Positions 8,358-16,733 of a DNA stretch of 64,000 nucleotides are shown piece by piece. The first letter of the stretch is position 1; every line of letters starts with the position of its first letter. The position numbers and the translations under genes were made by a program. A model generated the notes under the pieces. It worked only from the letters and a program-made list of their open reading frames with translations. It did not search any database and was not told the origin of the DNA. Source of the stretch: WHSW01 sp963705955 (GTDB taxonomy: Bacteria; Actinomycetota; Thermoleophilia; Solirubrobacterales; 70-9); NCBI GenBank assembly GCA_963705955.1, contig CAVPLH010000006.1, forward strand, positions 1,116,001-1,180,000, read 5' to 3'.

Positions 8358-9212
8358 GTGACCGACCGCCATCGCGCGACATCGATCTCGCTCGTCCTCG
8401 GCGGGGTCGTCTCGGTGCAGATCGGCGCCGCCGCGGCGACCGAGCTCTTCGACGAGCTCGGCCCGGTCGGCACGGTGCTGCTGCGGCTCGTCTTCGCCGC
8501 GATCGTGCTCGGCGCGATCTGGCGCCCGGCGCTGAGCGGGCTTCGCGGCGCCCACGCTCTCGACGTGTTCCTGTTCGGCGTCTCGCTCGCGGGGATGAAC
8601 ACGGCCTTCTACATGGCGCTCGACCGGATTCCGCTCGGGATCGCGGTGACGCTCGAGTTCATCGGTCCTCTGGGGGTCGCCTTCGCCGCCTCTCACCGGC
8701 GGCTCGACCTCGTCTGGGCGACGCTGGCCGCGGGCGGGATCGTGCTCCTCTCCCCGACGCCGGGCGGCGGCCTCGACTCCGCCGGAGCCGGGCTGGCAGT
8801 GCTCGCAGGAGCCTTCTGGGCCGCCTACATCGTCCTCTCCCAGCGGATCGGCCGGGCCTTCGCGGGCGGCCGCGGGCTGGCGCTGGCGATGGCCGTGGCG
8901 AGCGTCCTCATCCTCCCGGCGGGGATCATCGACGGCGGCTCGGAGCTGCTCGCCGTCGGGCCGCTCGCGGTCGGCTTCGCGGTCGCGATGCTGAGCTCGG
9001 CGATCCCGTACTCGCTCGAGCTCGAGGCGCTGCGGCGGCTGCCACGCGGGACGTTCGGCGTCCTGATGAGCCTCGAGCCCGCGGTCGCGGCGACGGTCGG
9101 ATATCTCGCCCTCTCCCAGGATCTCAGCGGCCGCGAGATCGTCGCGATCGCCCTCGTGGTCTGCGCGAGCGCCGGCGCACTGCGCACGGCGCCGCCTCCT
9201 GCGGAGGCCTGA
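8358..9212 (+). CDS. EamA-family (DMT) transporter, RhtA-like
   Basis: A 284-residue integral membrane protein with about ten hydrophobic helices arranged as two EamA repeats. Small motifs such as GPVGTVLLRLVFAA and VTLEFIGPLGVA and the C-terminal LEPAVAATVGYL are typical of the RhtA branch that exports threonine, homoserine or related metabolites. The start is GTG 8358. It is divergent from the alpha/beta-hydrolase, with 79 bp between them for both promoters. The substrate cannot be read from sequence. Confidence 0.85.
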   Translation: MTDRHRATSISLVLGGVVSVQIGAAAATELFDELGPVGTVLLRLVFAAIVLGAIWRPALSGLRGAHALDVFLFGVSLAGMNTAFYMALDRIPLGIAVTLEFIGPLGVAFAASHRRLDLVWATLAAGGIVLLSPTPGGGLDSAGAGLAVLAGAFWAAYIVLSQRIGRAFAGGRGLALAMAVASVLILPAGIIDGGSELLAVGPLAVGFAVAMLSSAIPYSLELEALRRLPRGTFGVLMSLEPAVAATVGYLALSQDLSGREIVAIALVVCASAGALRTAPPPAEA

Positions 9213-9220
9213 CGGCGTTC

Positions 9221-9406
9221 CTAGCGACCGCCGTCGGCGGGTCGCCGCTCCCACCCCGGGCACTCGAGCACCGGCACCCGGGGGTAGCGCGGGTAGGCCT
9301 GGTCGGTGCGGGAGCGCTCGCAGAGCGAGAATGCCGAGCCGCGGGTGTTGCGGATGACGCGCTGGTGGCGACAGGAATCGCAGAGGCCGGCCGGCGGTCG
9401 TTGCAC
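9221..9406 (-). CDS. Small conserved four-cysteine protein
   Basis: A 61-residue protein starting at GTG 9406 (the open frame extends upstream, but that part looks non-coding). The core LCDSCRHQRVIRNTRGSAFS followed by LCERS and a Pro/Arg/Tyr stretch ending LECPGWE recurs as a small uncharacterised actinobacterial protein as I remember it. CxxC plus two further Cys suggest a zinc knuckle. It is convergent with the EamA gene and divergent from the ABC exporter. Function unknown. Confidence 0.7.
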   Translation of the reverse strand: MQRPPAGLCDSCRHQRVIRNTRGSAFSLCERSRTDQAYPRYPRVPVLECPGWERRPADGGR

Positions 9407-9443
9407 CGGCCCAGTATTGCGTCGTCGCCAGTACTTCACTTTG

Positions 9444-9457
9444 TATAGTCGAGGGGA
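9444..9457 (+). promoter_or_regulatory. -10 box implying a leaderless exporter mRNA
   Basis: TATAGT (9444-9449) ends only 7 nt before ATG 9457, so transcription would begin at or next to the start codon. Leaderless mRNAs are common in actinobacteria. No well-spaced -35 was found. Confidence 0.45.
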
Positions 9458-11227
9458 TGGCCACCTTCCGGCGATTGCTCGGTTTCCTGCGCCCATATCG
9501 CCGCGCGGTGATCGGCTCGCTCGTCTTCGCCTGGCTCGCGATGGCGATGACCGTGCTGATCCCGTGGCTGGTCGGCAGAGCGGTCGACGCGATCGAGAGC
9601 GGCAACCGCCCCGACCTGCTGCCGCTGGCGCTCGCGATCATCGGCGCCGGGGTCCTGCGTCTCGGACTCACGGTCGTCCGCCGACTGATCGCCGGCAAGG
9701 TCTCGGTCGACGTCGAGTTCGACCTCCGCGAGCGGATCTACGGCCACCTGCAGGCGCTCGAGCTCGGCTTCTTCGACACCCAGCAGACGGGGCAGCTGAT
9801 GTCGCGGGCGACGGTCGACCTGCAGGCGATCCGCTTCTTCCTCGGCTACGGGCTCATCTTCCTGACCCAGAACGCGCTCACGATCGGACTCGCGAGCGTC
9901 GTCATGTTCGCGATCAAGCCGTGGCTGGCGGCGCTCGCGCTGCTGCCCGTGCCGTTCGTCGTCCTCGGGGCGATGCGCTTCAACCGGCTCTCGCGCCCGG
10001 CCGTCCAGGAGGTCCAGCAGCGAATCGCCGAGCTGACCGCCGAGGCAGAGGAGAGCATCTCCGGGATCCGGATCGTGAAGGCGTTCGCGCGCGAGGAGCA
10101 CATGCTGAGGCGCTTCCGAGGCACGGTGGCGCGGGTCTTCGACCAGAACGTGTACTCGACCCGGCTGCGCGCCTTCTACTCGCCGATGCTCGGCTTCATC
10201 CCCAGCCTCGGGCTCGCGGTCGTCCTCTACGTCGGCGGCCGCGAGGTGATCGCCGGCAACCTCTCGCTCGGCGACTTCACCGCCTTCTACACGTATCTGA
10301 TGATGCTCATGGGACCGATGCGGATGCTCGGGATGTCGCTCGGGATGGCGCAGCGCGCGGTCGCGTCGGGCAACCGCCTGTTCGAGATCCTCGATCGCAG
10401 CGCCGCAGGTGACCAGCCCGCCGGGCGCCCCGCCGCTGCCCGACGGGCCGGGCGAGGTCGCGTTCCGGGACGTCAGCCTGCGCTACGACGGCGCTGAGCC
10501 GGCGCTGCGCGGCGTCAGCCTCGAGGTTCCGGCCGGCCGCACGATCGCGCTCGTCGGCCCCACCGGCTCGGGAAAGACGAGCCTGGTCGCCCTGATCGCG
10601 CGCCTCTACGACCCGACCGACGGCGAAGTGCTGCTCGACGGCGCCGATCTGCGCTCGGTCGACGTCGCCTCGTTGCGCGGCTCGGTCGCGTTCGTCGCCG
10701 ACGAGAGCTTCCTCTTCTCGGCGACCGTGGCGGAGAACATCGCCTACGCGCGCCCGGAGGCGAGCCAGGCGGAGATCGAGGCCGCCGCGAGGCGGGCGCA
10801 GGCGCACGGCTTCATCGCCCGGCTCCCCGACGGCTACGAGACGATGGTCGGCGAGCGCGGCATGACGCTCTCCGGTGGACAGCGCCAGCGGGTCGCGATC
10901 GCCCGGGCGCTGATCGCCGACCCGCGCGTCCTGATCCTCGACGACGCGACCTCCTCGGTCGACGCTCGGACCGAGGCGGCGATCAAGCGCGGGCTTCGGG
11001 AGGTGATGGAGGGGCGGACGACGTTCGTCGTCGCCCATCGCCTCTCGACGATCTCGCTCGCCGACGAGATCGTCGTCATGGAGGCCGGCCGGATCGTCGA
11101 CCGCGGCCGCCACGAGGAGCTGCTCGACCGCTGCCCCCTCTATGCGGAGATCGCCGAGTTCGGCTGCGAGGACGTGCTCTTCCTGCAGCGCGACCTCGAG
11201 GAGCGCGAGGCGGTGGCTGGGCTTTGA
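9457..11227 (+). CDS. ABC exporter subunit with degenerate nucleotide site (frameshifted)
   Basis: A type-I exporter half-transporter: six transmembrane helices (about residues 1-310) and a nucleotide-binding domain with Walker A GPTGSGKTS, signature LSGGQRQ, Walker B VLILDDATSS and H-loop VAHRLS. The residue after the Walker B Asp is Asp, not the catalytic Glu, as in the degenerate half of heterodimeric exporters (TM287/288, BmrCD). One extra base at about 10400-10405 breaks the frame between the two domains; closing it gives DRSPQVTSPPG and a protein of about 590 residues. Its TGA overlaps the TTG start of the partner (TTGA). It likely exports drugs, lipids or peptides with that partner. 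Confidence 0.88.
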
Positions 11228-13254
11228 GTCGCGGCGAGTCGCACGGCAGGCGGACGAACGGCGACCGCGACGGCTCCGTGGACCCGGTGACCGAGCGGGA
11301 TCCGGAGGCGCAGGGCTCAGAGGTCGCGAGCGAGACCGAGGACCAGAGCAACCAGCCGGGCCGGCTCGCCGGCACGCTGCTGATGTTCCGTGACATCTGG
11401 CGGCTCGTCCGCGGCGAGGACCAGCGGGCGCGCAAGGTCCGCTGGATGCTGAGCCTGCTCCGCCCCTACCGCGTCCAGGTGACGCTGATGATGGTCGCGC
11501 TGCTGATCGCGACCGCGGCCGCTCTCGCGCCCCCGTTTCTCGCCGGGAAGGCGATCGACTCCGGGATCCAGGCCGGCGACGTCGACGCGCTCGGCACGAT
11601 CGTCGCCGTGTTCATCGCCTCGGTGGCGCTCTACTGGGTCGCCTCCTACGCCCAGACCTACCTCGTCGGCTGGGTCGGCCAGCGAGCGCTTCAGGACCTT
11701 CGCGAGCGGATCTACGTCCATCTGCAGGCGATGTCGATCGGGTTCTTCACCCGGCGCCGGCCGGGGGTGCTGATCTCGCGCCTCACCAACGACGTCCAGG
11801 CGCTCGACTCGCTGGTCACCGACGGGGTCGTGACCCTGTTCTCGAGCACCCTGACCCTGGTCGGCGTGGTCGCGATCCTGATCGCGCTCGACGTCCCGCT
11901 CGCCCTCGTCACATTCCTCACCTTCCCGCTGCTCGCGATCGGCAGCGTGATCTTCCGGATCGCCTCGGTCGGGACGTACAGGCTGACGCGGGAGAAGATC
12001 GCCGAGATCACCGCCTACCTGCAGGAGACGCTCTCCGGCGTCCGGGTCGTGCGCACCTTCGGACGCGAGCGCCAGCACGTCGAGCGGATGACCGGCCTCA
12101 ACGAGAGCAACCGCGACGCGAACATGAAGACCGTCTACCTGAACGCGGCCTACTTCCCCGCCGTCGAGTTGCTCTCGGCGCTCGGCACGGCGGCGATCAT
12201 CGTCTACGGCGGCTATCAGGCGATCGACGGCAACATCGAGATCGGCATCGTGGTCGCGTTCATCGGCTACCTGCAGCTGTTCTTCGACCCGATCCAGCAG
12301 ATCTCGCAGCTCTACACGACCTACCAGCAGGGGATGGCGGCGCTCGACAAGATCTTCGACCTGCTCGACACCGAGCCCGACATGGTCGACCGCCCGGACG
12401 CGAAGGACCCCGGAGAGATCCGCGGGGAGATCGAGCTCGACGACGTCTGGTTCTCCTACGCCCGGGGCGGCGACGCGACCGCGCGGGAGCTCGCCGAGGC
12501 GTCGGACGGCGACGCCGAGGACGGCGCCGGGCCCGGCGCCGCCGAGGACGGAGCCGGGCCGGCCGGCTGGGCGCTGCGGGGCGTCGACCTCCACGTCCCC
12601 GCCGGCCAGACCGTCGCACTCGTCGGCGAGACCGGGGCAGGCAAGTCGACGATGGCGAAGCTCGTGGCGCGCTTCTACGACCCGCAGCGCGGACGGGTGC
12701 TCGTCGACGGCAACGACCTCCGCGACCTGAGCGCCCAGGCACTCCGGAGCCAGCTCGGGATCGTTCCCCAGGAGGGCTTTCTGTTCTCCGGCACGATCCG
12801 CGAGAACATCGCCTTCGGCCGGCCCGACGCCGGCGACGAGGAGATCCTCGCCGCCGCGAGGGCAGTCGGCGCCGAGACGTTCGTCGAGCGACTCCCGAGC
12901 GGCTACGACACGGAGGTCGGCGAGCGGGGCGTGGCGCTCTCAGCCGGCCAACGTCAGATCGTCTCCTTCGCGCGCGCGCTGCTCGCCGAGCCGCGGATCC
13001 TGATCCTCGACGAGGCGACGTCGAACGTCGACGTGCGCACCGAGCGGGTGATCGAGGGGGCGCTCGAGCGCCTGCTGCACGCGCGCACCGCGATCGTCAT
13101 CGCGCACCGGCTCTCGACGATCAGGCGCGCCGGGCGGATCGTCGTGCTCGAGCACGGCCAGATCGTCGAATCCGGTACGCACGACGAGCTGATCGAGGCG
13201 GACGGCCGTTACGCCCGCCTCTACGGGACCTGGGCGGAATCCGCCGCTGCGTGA
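11224..13254 (+). CDS. ABC exporter subunit, catalytic partner
   Basis: An intact 676-residue half-transporter. After a roughly 60-residue acidic N-terminal extension come six transmembrane helices and a nucleotide-binding domain with Walker A GETGAGKST, signature LSAGQRQ, Walker B LILDEATS (catalytic Glu present) and H-loop IAHRLS. Together with the preceding degenerate subunit it forms the expected asymmetric pair. An unusual Ala/Glu/Asp/Gly-rich insert (about residues 420-445, with a GDAEDGAGPG/AEDGAGP near-repeat) sits just before the Walker A strand. The TTG start overlaps the upstream stop; later starts within the acidic extension are possible. Confidence 0.9.
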   Translation: MSRGESHGRRTNGDRDGSVDPVTERDPEAQGSEVASETEDQSNQPGRLAGTLLMFRDIWRLVRGEDQRARKVRWMLSLLRPYRVQVTLMMVALLIATAAALAPPFLAGKAIDSGIQAGDVDALGTIVAVFIASVALYWVASYAQTYLVGWVGQRALQDLRERIYVHLQAMSIGFFTRRRPGVLISRLTNDVQALDSLVTDGVVTLFSSTLTLVGVVAILIALDVPLALVTFLTFPLLAIGSVIFRIASVGTYRLTREKIAEITAYLQETLSGVRVVRTFGRERQHVERMTGLNESNRDANMKTVYLNAAYFPAVELLSALGTAAIIVYGGYQAIDGNIEIGIVVAFIGYLQLFFDPIQQISQLYTTYQQGMAALDKIFDLLDTEPDMVDRPDAKDPGEIRGEIELDDVWFSYARGGDATARELAEASDGDAEDGAGPGAAEDGAGPAGWALRGVDLHVPAGQTVALVGETGAGKSTMAKLVARFYDPQRGRVLVDGNDLRDLSAQALRSQLGIVPQEGFLFSGTIRENIAFGRPDAGDEEILAAARAVGAETFVERLPSGYDTEVGERGVALSAGQRQIVSFARALLAEPRILILDEATSNVDVRTERVIEGALERLLHARTAIVIAHRLSTIRRAGRIVVLEHGQIVESGTHDELIEADGRYARLYGTWAESAAA

Positions 13255-13269
13255 GCCCCGGCGCCTCGA

Positions 13270-14039
13270 TCAGGGGCTGACGCCACCCGAGCCGGAGCTC
13301 GGAGCGGGAGCCGGAGCCGGAGCGGGAGCCGGAGCCGGGGCGGGAGCCGGAGCGGGAGGCGGCGGGATCGGAGCCGCCCCGGTATCCGCGGGTGGAGTGA
13401 CCGGCGTCGTGGTGGTCGTCGCGGGGGCGACGGGCGTCGCGGTCCCCCCGGAGTCGGTGGTGGTCGAGGTATCGCCGCCCGCCACCGCCGCTGCTGGTAC
13501 TGCTGCTGCCGGTCTGCGATGTATCGCCGCAGACCTTGAAGCCGAACTTCTTCGCGGCCGTCTTCGCCTCGGCTGCCTGCTCGCTCGATCGTCGCCGCGA
13601 CCTCGTTCACGGTCGCGTCGTCGCCTCGCTCGGCGGCGGTCGCCTCGTCCTCGTAGCCCTTCTGCTGCTTCTTCAGCGCGCTGAGGAAGTTGTCGAGCTT
13701 GTTCGAGTTCTCGTCCGGTGGCTGCAGGCTCTGGAGCTGCTGGAGCTCGCCGGCGAGGATCTGTGCCTTGTCGGTCGCCGCCTGCTGGGTGTCGGAGGTG
13801 TCGACGCCGGCGAGCGCCGTGTTCGCCTGCAGGCAGATGTCGTCGCCCTGTTGGATGTAGGCGTCCAGGGTCAGCGCCCCCGCCGCGCCGCTGGCGCCGC
13901 TGGCGCCGGAGACGGGTGCGGTGAGCGCGGTGCTGGGCTCGTCACTGCCCCCGCAGCTCTTGATCAGCAGCACGAGGACGATGAAGACCGCCGCGACCGC
14001 GCTAAGCGCGACCAGGCGCCTGCGCTGATAGACGTCCAT
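13270..14039 (-). CDS. Membrane-anchored protein with Pro-Ala tail (two frameshifts)
   Basis: From ATG 14039: MDVYQRRRL, one transmembrane helix (about residues 10-27), a Ser/Gly/Ala linker, then a helical extracytoplasmic domain (QQLQSLQPPDENSNKLDNF), a CGDTS segment and a Thr/Pro-rich tail ending in an (Ala-Pro)n run and SSGSGGVSP. Two one-base insertions, near 13583-13587 and 13477-13483, split the frame; correcting both joins the pieces into about 255 residues. The helical part with spaced Gln/Leu resembles other uncharacterised actinobacterial surface proteins. No function assigned. Confidence 0.65.
13306..13362. repeat. GGAGCC/GGAGCG hexamer repeat encoding Pro-Ala
   Basis: A run of GGAGCC and GGAGCG units (read on the plus strand) encodes the alternating Pro-Ala tail of the minus-strand protein. 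Such runs are prone to length change. Confidence 0.7.
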
Positions 14040-14107
14040 GAGTGCCCAAAGTAACAAACGGGTTGGGCGTCAAACTCACTCCGCGCGCGGCTGGATGAGG
14101 CTTTTCA

Positions 14108-14178
14108 CTGCGCCCCAGGGATTCGAACCCCAACTACCTCGTCCAGAGCGAGGCGTGCTGCCGTTACACCAGGGCGCA
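14108..14178 (-). tRNA. tRNA-Gln (anticodon CUG)
   Basis: The minus strand folds as a cloverleaf: acceptor TGCGCCC paired with GGGCGCA, D-arm TGGTGTAACGGCAGCAC, anticodon stem CCTCG/CGAGG around loop CTCTGGA (anticodon CTG), T-arm TGGGG-TTCGAAT-CCCTG and discriminator G. The 3' CCA is not encoded. D-arm sequence and discriminator G match glutamine tRNAs. Confidence 0.95.
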
Positions 14179-14182
14179 AGGT

Positions 14183-14210
14183 GTGCCTGGCTCCACCGGA
14201 GCCAGGGCAC
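14183..14210 (-). terminator. Hairpin after the flavoprotein gene
   Basis: GTGCCTGGCTCC-ACC-GGAGCCAGGGCAC forms a 12-bp stem (one bulged G) with a 3-nt loop, just past the flavoprotein stop and before the tRNA. No U tract. Confidence 0.55.
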
Positions 14211-14231
14211 AACATAGCGGAGAGATTTCGG

Positions 14232-15467
14232 TCAGCGGCCGACTGATTCGAGCTCGGAATCCGGGTCGGCGAGCGCCTCGCGCTCGGCCGAGACGTCGGC
14301 GCCGGTCTCGATCAGGGTCCGCGCGTGGACGAGGTCCTCGGACCTGCCGACGGCGAGCGCGCCGTGGACGACGCCTCGGCTCAGATACCAGGCGCTCCAC
14401 TGGTCCGAGTCGCGGTCGCCCCGCCAGACGACCTCGTCCCAGTCCTCCGCCGGACCGACGTACTCGAGCGAGGCCCAGTCGGCGAGGTCGCTGAAGAAGT
14501 ACGGCAGCTCGCGATACGGCTCGGCCTCGCCGAGCATCGCCCGGGCGGCGTAGCGGCCCTGCTGCAGCGCCACGTCCCAGTGCTCGACCCGGAGCCGGCG
14601 ACCGTGGATCGCGCTGTCATAGGAGCAGACATCGCCGGCGGCGAAGATCCCCGGCGCCGAGCTCTCGAGCCGCTGGTCGCAGACGATCCCGTCCTCGACC
14701 TGCAGCCCGGCACGCTCGGCGAGCATCGCGTCGGGCCGGACGCCCGCCCCGACGACGACCAGGTCGCCCTCGACGGTGCGCCCGCTCTTCGTCACGACGG
14801 CGCTCACCCGCCCGTCGCCCTCGAACGCCTCGAGCTCCTCGCCCCCGAGCAGCTCGACGCCGTGGGCTGCGAGCTTCTCGTGGAAGTAACGGCCGGCCTC
14901 TTCGCCGAACGTCCTCGACAGCGCCACCTCCTCGATCATCACCACCGTTACTTCGCGGCCGAGCGCCCGCAGCGAGGCGGCAACCTCACAGCCGATGTAG
15001 CTGCCGCCGATCATGATCACGCGCTGCGCCGCCTCGGACTCCTCGCGGATCGCGTCGGAGTTCCCGAACGCGCGCAGATAGTGGATCCCCTCCAGCTCGG
15101 CGCCCTCGAGCCGCAGGATGTTGACGTTCGCGCCGGTCGCCAGCAGCGCCTTCTCGAATCCGACCTCCTCGCCACCCTGGAGCTTCGCCGTCCGCGCGCC
15201 CGGGTCGAGCGACATCACGTTGGTCCGGGTCAGGAGCTCGACATCGTTCTCGGAATACCAGTCGGGCGGGTTCACGTAGGCGTCGGAGCGCGACGCCTCA
15301 CCGCGCATGTACTCCTTCGAGAGCGGCGGGCGCTCGTACGGCGGCTCGGGCTCGCGACCGGCGAGCAGGATCGAGCCCTCGGCGCCGCGCTTGCGCAGCT
15401 CCGAGGCGCAGTAGGCGCCGGCGAGCCCGCCGCCGACGATCAGGAAGTCGATCGCCCTGGCGCTCAT
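14232..15467 (-). CDS. FAD/NAD(P)-dependent pyridine nucleotide-disulfide-type oxidoreductase
   Basis: About 411 residues with an N-terminal FAD-binding GGGLAGAYCASEL, a central NAD(P)-binding GGSYIGCEVAASL, the ATGAN segment and the C-terminal FAD motif GIFAAGDVCSYD. No redox CxxC pair is present, so it resembles rubredoxin/ferredoxin reductases and AIF-like reductases rather than thioredoxin reductase. It would pass electrons from NAD(P)H to a small carrier or quinone. ATG 15467 is preferred over GTG 15473. It follows the TrkA-C protein by 16 bp on the same strand, so it may be the last gene of the cation-transport run. Confidence 0.85.
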   Translation of the reverse strand: MSARAIDFLIVGGGLAGAYCASELRKRGAEGSILLAGREPEPPYERPPLSKEYMRGEASRSDAYVNPPDWYSENDVELLTRTNVMSLDPGARTAKLQGGEEVGFEKALLATGANVNILRLEGAELEGIHYLRAFGNSDAIREESEAAQRVIMIGGSYIGCEVAASLRALGREVTVVMIEEVALSRTFGEEAGRYFHEKLAAHGVELLGGEELEAFEGDGRVSAVVTKSGRTVEGDLVVVGAGVRPDAMLAERAGLQVEDGIVCDQRLESSAPGIFAAGDVCSYDSAIHGRRLRVEHWDVALQQGRYAARAMLGEAEPYRELPYFFSDLADWASLEYVGPAEDWDEVVWRGDRDSDQWSAWYLSRGVVHGALAVGRSEDLVHARTLIETGADVSAEREALADPDSELESVGR

Positions 15468-15483
15468 CGGCACGTCCCGATCC

Positions 15484-16185
15484 TCAGTCGATCTCGCCGT
15501 CGCCGTTACCGGAGCCGTCGGGTCCGAAGTAGGCCGTCAGGTCCTCCTCGACGCGAGGGTCGAGGACGGCGAGGATCTCGTCCCCCGCCTCGAGCACGGT
15601 CTCCGCGTTGGGGACGAACCCGGTGTCCTCGCGGAGGACCGAGATCAGCAGGGTCCCCTCGGGCATCTCCAGGTCACCGACCCGCGTCCCGGCCGCCTTC
15701 GAGTCGTGCGGCAGCTCCATCTCGATGATCTCGAGCCGCTGCTCGGGCAGGTCGAGCAGGTGGACGAGGCCGTACTCCGGCACCTCGTGCTCGATCAGGC
15801 GCAGGATCAGATCGGTCGCCGAGACGACAGGCTTGATCCCGAGCAGCTCGAAGTGCTCGCGATTACGGGGGTTGTTGACCCGGGCGATGATCCGGTCGAC
15901 GAGGTACTTCTCCTTCGCCACCTGGCAGATCAGGATGTTGTCCTCGTCGTCGCCGGTGACCGCGATCACCATGTCGGCGCGAGAGATCCCGGCGCGCTCG
16001 AGCACCCAGAGCTCGGAGGCGTCCCCGTACTGGATGTTGTGCTCGAGCTCCTGCTCGACGGTCAGGTAGCGCTCCCGGTTGCTCTCGATCAGGGTCACCT
16101 CGCTGCCCTTCTCGAGCAGCTCGCGGGCGAGGTTCCAGCCGACCTTCCCGGCCCCGACGATGATGATGTACTGCTGGTAGGGCAT
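15484..16185 (-). CDS. TrkA-type RCK protein (N and C domains)
   Basis: A 233-residue cytoplasmic protein: Rossmann RCK-N with IIVGAGKVGWNLARELL (about residues 8-24) and AVTGDDEDNILICQVAK, then an RCK-C domain (about 135-220). RCK proteins bind NAD(H)/ATP, or c-di-AMP in the C domain, and gate K+ channels or Trk/Ktr transporters. It is 12 bp downstream of a second RCK-N protein. No TrkH or KtrB membrane subunit is encoded in the window; the nearest membrane partners are the two APC permeases upstream. Confidence 0.9.
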   Translation of the reverse strand: MPYQQYIIIVGAGKVGWNLARELLEKGSEVTLIESNRERYLTVEQELEHNIQYGDASELWVLERAGISRADMVIAVTGDDEDNILICQVAKEKYLVDRIIARVNNPRNREHFELLGIKPVVSATDLILRLIEHEVPEYGLVHLLDLPEQRLEIIEMELPHDSKAAGTRVGDLEMPEGTLLISVLREDTGFVPNAETVLEAGDEILAVLDPRVEEDLTAYFGPDGSGNGDGEID

Positions 16186-16197
16186 CGTGGTCAGCGC

Positions 16198-16683
16198 TCA
16201 GACGTCGGCGTCCTCGTGATCGACGCCGCCGCTCACCGGAACGGCGCGGTCGGTTCGTGCCGCGGCGGCCGTCACCTCGCTGGTCAGCATGTCGATCGCG
16301 ACCCTGGTCGGGCAGATCGTGTGCAGCCCCTGGTCCTCGTACCACTTGGCGCGATAGGGGTCGAGCACCCGGGCGACGACCGTCGGCACCTTGAACCGCC
16401 CGGTGGCGATCTGGGCGATGACGATGTTCGTGTTGTCGCCGTCGGTCGAGGCGACGAAGACGTCGGCGCGCTCGATCCCGGCCGCGATCAGCGCCTCGAC
16501 CTCGAGCGCCGTTCCGACCGTGAAGTGACCGCCCTTGTCCTCCCAGGGCTGGTCGAGCCCGATCTCGAGCCGTGCGTGCGATTCGGGGTCCTCGTCGAGG
16601 CAGGAGACCTCGTGACCCTCCTTGAGCATCGCGCGGGCGAGCGACGAACCGACTCTCCCGGCGCCGACGATGAGGACGAACAT
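16198..16683 (-). CDS. TrkA-type RCK-N domain protein
   Basis: A 161-residue protein from ATG 16683 with the nucleotide-binding FVLIVGAGRVGSSLARAML at its N-terminus and ASTDGDNTNIVIAQIA further on; it lacks the RCK-C domain and ends in a short polar tail. Single RCK-N proteins pair with a second subunit, and the adjacent two-domain TrkA is the obvious candidate. The open frame continues far upstream through the permease gene but that is a shadow. It follows the APC-UspA permease by 50 bp. Confidence 0.88.
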   Translation of the reverse strand: MFVLIVGAGRVGSSLARAMLKEGHEVSCLDEDPESHARLEIGLDQPWEDKGGHFTVGTALEVEALIAAGIERADVFVASTDGDNTNIVIAQIATGRFKVPTVVARVLDPYRAKWYEDQGLHTICPTRVAIDMLTSEVTAAAARTDRAVPVSGGVDHEDADV

Positions 16684-16733
16684 GGAGCTGATCTTATGAC
16701 CTATGCCGGGTCCGCCGGCAAAGATCCGCCCGG

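Noticed and set aside
10400..10412. Programmed ribosomal frameshifting in the ABC exporter or uvrA
   Set aside because: Many unrelated genes show the same one-base insertion without slippery heptamers or downstream structures; assembly error is simpler.
14720..15728. Plus-strand open frames across the flavoprotein and TrkA genes
   Set aside because: They are antisense to well-supported genes and contain no recognisable motifs.
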